Below are positions 61,236 to 64,000 of a DNA stretch of 64,000 nucleotides, in pieces. Numbering within the stretch: the stretch's first letter is position 1; every line of letters starts with the position of its first letter. The stretch is from positions 18,957 through 82,956 of the forward strand of contig NZ_JAKZAM010000023.1 of the NCBI RefSeq assembly GCF_022538055.1, given 5' to 3'. The DNA comes from Cognataquiflexum nitidum. GTDB lineage: Bacteria; Bacteroidota; Bacteroidia; Cytophagales; Cyclobacteriaceae. The position numbers and the translations under genes were made by a program. The notes beneath the pieces were generated by a model. That model did not search any database. It was not told the DNA's origin and was given only the letters and a program-made list of their open reading frames with translations.

Positions 61236-62432
61236 TCATTTAAACAACTGTGGAGCAAATTGGGTCAGGTAAACCCTCCAGTTTCTCCAGGTATGTCCAC
61301 CTTCGGATTCGACATAATCATACTTCATACCCATCCTATCCAATTTTTCGCGGTATTCTACATTGGCTTTAAAGAGAAAATCGGTTTTGCCAATGGCAAT
61401 CCAATATAACTCATAACCGTTTTTCATTTGGGCTGTCAAGGTGTTGTCAAAATCACTATAGACTTTTCCTGTAGCATCCTCACGCGGCATAATGGCGGCA
61501 GAAAACAAACCCATGTAGTCAAAGGTATTGGGAAAAAACCTCGAAATATGCAAGGTGTGGAATCCTCCCATGGACAAACCTGCAATCGCCCTATTGGATT
61601 TGTCAGCCTTGACCCTATAGCTGCTTTCAACAAATTTGATAATATCCATAAATGAACCTTCATAGCTGCCATCCATCGTTCTAGGCGCCATAAACTGAGG
61701 CTTATAAAAACCTGCATTTCCTTCACCCGGCGCAGCATCCTGAGACACATTGCCATTTGGCATCACCACGATCATCGGTTTGGCTTTGCCTTCGGCAATC
61801 AGATTGTCCAAAATCTGAGCTGTCCTTCCCAAAGCTATCCAGGCTTCCTCATCTCCTCCGGCACCATGAAGCAGATAAAGAACAGGATACTTCTCAGTCG
61901 ATGTTTCATATCCAGGAGGAGTGTAAATCGTTAGCCTTCTATCCATACCAAGCCCCGGAGAATCGTACCATCTGCGTGCAACTGTACCGTGGGGGACATC
62001 CTTCACCCTGTAATAATCCGTCTGACCTGCTCCCACTATCAGGATATTGGTCACCGAAGCTACATCACGGATTAAGAAAGGATTATTGGGATCGGTGGTG
62101 GTAAAGCCATCCACAATGATGGAATACCCATACAGTTCAGGACTCAAAGGAGCAGACTTATATTCCCAAACGCCGTTTTCACCTTTGCCAAGGTCGGCTT
62201 TCCCCGGTCCATCCATTTGTCCAAATTGGGTTTCCATTTTAACCGTGGGAAGAAAATCTCCTGTGATCTGAACAGATTTGGCATCGGGAGCAAATACCCG
62301 AAAAGTCACCGATTGGTCATCGTGGATTTCGGGAGAAACGATCTGTTGGGCACGAAAAAGTGCTTCCTGTCCCTGCGCCGAAAATGAAATCAGGAACAGA
62401 AATAAGAGTTTAATCAGGTTGTGTTTTTTCAT
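61236..62432 (-). CDS. exported CE1-like esterase with N-terminal E-set domain
   Basis: A 398-residue exported enzyme with signal peptide ending SAQGQ. An E-set/CBM48-like domain (about 28-140) with VTFRVFAPDAKSVQITGDF and VWEYKSAPLSPELYGYSIIV precedes an alpha/beta-hydrolase of the feruloyl/acetyl-xylan esterase (CE1) type. The nucleophile is S287 in AIAGLSMGGFHTL; RRLTIYTPPGYE, YLLHGAGGDEEAW and ESEGGHTWRNWR with the terminal histidine complete the triad region. It probably removes acetyl or feruloyl groups from polysaccharides. It is a single gene with its own terminator. Confidence 0.93.
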   Translation of the reverse strand: MKKHNLIKLLFLFLISFSAQGQEALFRAQQIVSPEIHDDQSVTFRVFAPDAKSVQITGDFLPTVKMETQFGQMDGPGKADLGKGENGVWEYKSAPLSPELYGYSIIVDGFTTTDPNNPFLIRDVASVTNILIVGAGQTDYYRVKDVPHGTVARRWYDSPGLGMDRRLTIYTPPGYETSTEKYPVLYLLHGAGGDEEAWIALGRTAQILDNLIAEGKAKPMIVVMPNGNVSQDAAPGEGNAGFYKPQFMAPRTMDGSYEGSFMDIIKFVESSYRVKADKSNRAIAGLSMGGFHTLHISRFFPNTFDYMGLFSAAIMPREDATGKVYSDFDNTLTAQMKNGYELYWIAIGKTDFLFKANVEYREKLDRMGMKYDYVESEGGHTWRNWRVYLTQFAPQLFK

Positions 62433-62503
62433 AGTTGTTTTTCTATTGTCTCAAAATGTGAAAATAGAAGAAAGGGTAGACAATTCCTAAGGAAGATGGA
62501 TCA

Positions 62504-62722
62504 ATGGGTTGCCTTAAGAAAAACTTTATGCTTAACCAAACTATTATTTGCAAAAACTGCAGTTGGGTTTTAACCGAAATCAAGGATCGGGATTTCAATA
62601 CTTACAGGTTACTTTTCAATATCAAAAAGGATCAATTTTCAGCCGTTTTGGCAGAAAAAAATGGCGGTAGCATTTTTGAAATGCTGGTCAGCATCGGAAA
62701 TTACCAAATTCGAATCAGATGA
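62504..62722 (+). CDS. small hypothetical protein, 72 residues
   Basis: A short frame with a CxxC-like pair (IICKNCSWVLTEIKD) and the stretch FNTYRLLFNIKKDQFSAVLA. A start at 62528 (MLNQTIICKNC) is also possible. Its stop overlaps the ATG of the next small gene (ATGA at 62719), which supports translation. No family recognised and the codon usage is not decisive, so it may be chance. Confidence 0.4.
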   Translation: MGCLKKNFMLNQTIICKNCSWVLTEIKDRDFNTYRLLFNIKKDQFSAVLAEKNGGSIFEMLVSIGNYQIRIR

Positions 62723-62904
62723 GAATAGTGGCTAAATTCTTCAAACAGGTTTGGAAATCCATCCGGAACCTCGCTTGGGCATTGATTGTGGCTATAATGT
62801 TGAACGTCCATAATTTTTATACCGGCGAGACCAAATCCAAAGACGACATTGTATTCACTGTCGAGAAGGTGGTAATTGAAAAAGATGCCGCTAACAAAGA
62901 TTGA
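62719..62904 (+). CDS. small membrane protein, 61 residues
   Basis: The frame encodes MRIVAKFFKQVWKSIRNLAW, then a hydrophobic helix ALIVAIMLNVHNFYT (about 19-34), and a charged C-terminus rich in lysine and aspartate. It starts within an ATGA overlap with the preceding small frame. No family known. A single-helix inner-membrane protein is likely if it is expressed. Confidence 0.5.
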   Translation: MRIVAKFFKQVWKSIRNLAWALIVAIMLNVHNFYTGETKSKDDIVFTVEKVVIEKDAANKD

Positions 62905-62972
62905 TAAATCTTTCAAGCATACCCGGCAATCCACATTAGACAGACAAATTGATTTGCCAAAAACCAATACCA

Positions 62973-63019
62973 CAGCCCTGAATGGATTAAATATCGCTGA
63001 GATAGGTCACTGACCCAGG
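62973..63019 (+). repeat. diverged solitary REP-like element
   Basis: CACAGCCCTGAATGGATTAA and then ATATCGCTGAGATAGGTCAC resemble the plus-strand core of the array (CAGCCCTGAAAGGGC followed by ATATCTCAGGGATGGGTG). The stem of the palindrome is broken. It is a decayed single copy about 1.8 kb from the array. Confidence 0.6.
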
Positions 63020-63084
63020 TAACAATTATCACCTTTTTCCAAAATCAAATTGAATACCTTTAACAAACTTAACGCTACAAATCC

Positions 63085-63477
63085 ATGACTTTCCATATCT
63101 CAAAAACCCTCCCCAAACAGGATTTTCTTGCTGTCAAAGAAAAAATCACCGAAGCCTTGAAATCTGAAGGCTTTGGCGTCCTGACAGAAATCGATGTACA
63201 GGCCACTATGAAAAAGAAACTGGACAAGGACTACAAGCCTTTCCTGATTTTGGGTGCCTGCAATCCCGTCTATGCGGACAAAGTCCTGACCATCGACCCG
63301 CATATGAGTGCACTGCTGCCTTGCAACGTCACTTTACGTGAACTGTCAAACGGAGACATCGAAGTTTCCGCTGTAGACCCAGTGGCTGCTATGGGAAGCA
63401 TGGGAGACAGTACCATCGGACCTCTCGCCCTTGACGTACAGCAAAAACTCGAAAGGGTAATTGAGAAGGTAGTCTAA
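63085..63477 (+). CDS. DUF302 domain protein
   Basis: A 130-residue cytosolic protein spanning the whole DUF302 domain: MTFHISKTLPKQDFLAVKEK, GFGVLTEIDVQATMKKKLDK, YKPFLILGACNPVYADKVLT, and ALLPCNVTLRELSNGDIEVS. The C-terminal helix has PLALDVQQKLERVIEKVV. The cysteine in LGAC and the one in LPCN are conserved in the family. The function is unknown. It stands alone. Confidence 0.95.
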   Translation: MTFHISKTLPKQDFLAVKEKITEALKSEGFGVLTEIDVQATMKKKLDKDYKPFLILGACNPVYADKVLTIDPHMSALLPCNVTLRELSNGDIEVSAVDPVAAMGSMGDSTIGPLALDVQQKLERVIEKVV

Positions 63478-63596
63478 AGACTTTCAATAGGTTAAAACAT
63501 AGCCCAATTCCTTGGATTGGGTATATGAAAATAATCCTTAACTGCTTCATTGGAGAATTGAGGATTAACAGCTAACTTTTATAAAATTTACTAGCC

Positions 63597-63707
63597 ATGT
63601 CAAAAGAAAAAACAGTAAAAAAGGAAGAGAAAAAGAAGCCTGGTAAAAACCTCAAAGAAAAAAGGGCTGAAAAAAAAGCCAAAAAAGACGGTAAGAAAAA
63701 TGATTGA
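63597..63707 (+). CDS. lysine-rich small protein, 36 residues
   Basis: The frame runs from ATG 63597 to TGA 63705-63707 and encodes MSKEKTVKKEEKKKPGKNLK and then EKRAEKKAKKDGKKND. It is strongly basic and looks disordered. Short Lys-rich proteins of the form KKxxKxLKEKRxxKKxKK recur in Bacteroidota as far as I recall, so it is probably real. A possible -7-like element (TAACTTTT) lies 24 bp upstream, and a strong terminator follows. The function is unknown; nucleic-acid or ribosome binding is a guess. Confidence 0.65.
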   Translation: MSKEKTVKKEEKKKPGKNLKEKRAEKKAKKDGKKND

Positions 63708-63740
63708 TTGTCGAAAGAGGTCAATACAACAGGTTATAGA

Positions 63741-63771
63741 AAAGCCCTTGGAACCAGGTTCTAAGGGCTTT
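63741..63771 (+). terminator. rho-independent terminator after lysine-rich small protein
   Basis: AAAGCCCTTGGAAC / GTTCTAAGGGCTTT forms 13 pairs with one mismatch and a 3-base loop, and is followed by seven T's. Confidence 0.93.
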
Positions 63772-64000
63772 TTTTTTAGCTGTTTCCACATTGGTGCACG
63801 TAATCGGGTAAATCAAGCATTTTATATTCAAGACTAAAAGTCTTTGTTTCTAAGCGAGAAGGAATTGTCCCGAAACTTCGGAAAGCCTGCATAATCGCAA
63901 AAAAAGAACTCTTGCTTCCTTTGTTACTTTGTGGTTAAAAAAAACTTGTTCACCGCAGGAAACATCCTGATCCTTACCCCATTTTCCAATAACCTCAATT
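63772..64000. other. right-end stretch without recognised gene
   Basis: The last 229 bases contain phrases such as TTTGTTACTTTGTGGTTAAA seen in intergenic DNA of this group and no open frame of note. A gene may begin beyond the edge. Confidence 0.4.

Overview
The window looks like a chromosome segment of a Bacteroidota bacterium, most likely order Cytophagales and close to Cyclobacteriaceae (Algoriphagus or Belliella type). The evidence is roughly 40% GC, promoters of the Bacteroidota -7 type (TAnnTTTG), few Shine-Dalgarno sites, a type IX secretion C-terminal sorting domain on a subtilase, many lipoproteins and outer-membrane barrels, and Bacteroidota-typical families such as DUF3276. The taxonomic call is inference; no rRNA or tRNA gene was recognised.

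Layout. 1-8.9 kb: a multi-PAS sensor running off the left edge, an OprP-like porin, aconitase, a membrane histidine kinase, a LuxC-like acyl-CoA reductase and a two-cluster ferredoxin. 8.9-13.2 kb: a gene-free stretch that folds like a structured RNA, a DUF3276 (PUR-like) protein, an AI-2E transporter, ychF and a stand-alone cas6. 13.2-25.1 kb: a PQQ dehydrogenase/cytochrome c fusion, a small barrel, lipoprotein MsrA-MsrB, two decayed genes (DUF1016 and flavin monooxygenase), MscS, a second AI-2E protein, DUF2200 and ppc. 25.3-31 kb: a TolB-like propeller, then a PIG-L deacetylase, a 33-residue membrane peptide and a sodium:solute symporter linked by ATGA overlaps.

31-48 kb is mostly housekeeping: lipid A deacylase-like protein, TPR protein, gyrA, barrels, rpe, a T9SS subtilase, a TrpF-like protein without catalytic residues, hemF, PAP2 phosphatase, ribE, pcm, a thioesterase, and a three-gene cluster ending in an APH-like kinase-fold protein. 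48.3-52.6 kb is an uncharacterised four-gene envelope operon (lipoprotein, two secreted proteins, leucine-rich-repeat protein) in which at least three products seem to share one domain. 52.9-59.3 kb: TlpA-like thioredoxin, gatB and alaS, with a divergent M23 peptidase. 59.5-61.1 kb: three full and one partial copy of a 494-bp tandem repeat built from short palindromic REP-like elements. 61.2-64 kb: a CE1-like esterase, small proteins and DUF302.

The best candidates for undescribed biology are the four-gene leucine-rich-repeat operon, the micro-protein nested between PIG-L and the symporter, the orphan Cas6, the nested REP array, and the pseudoknot-like RNA at 9.0-9.27 kb. No phage, insertion sequence, CRISPR array or complete defence island was found.
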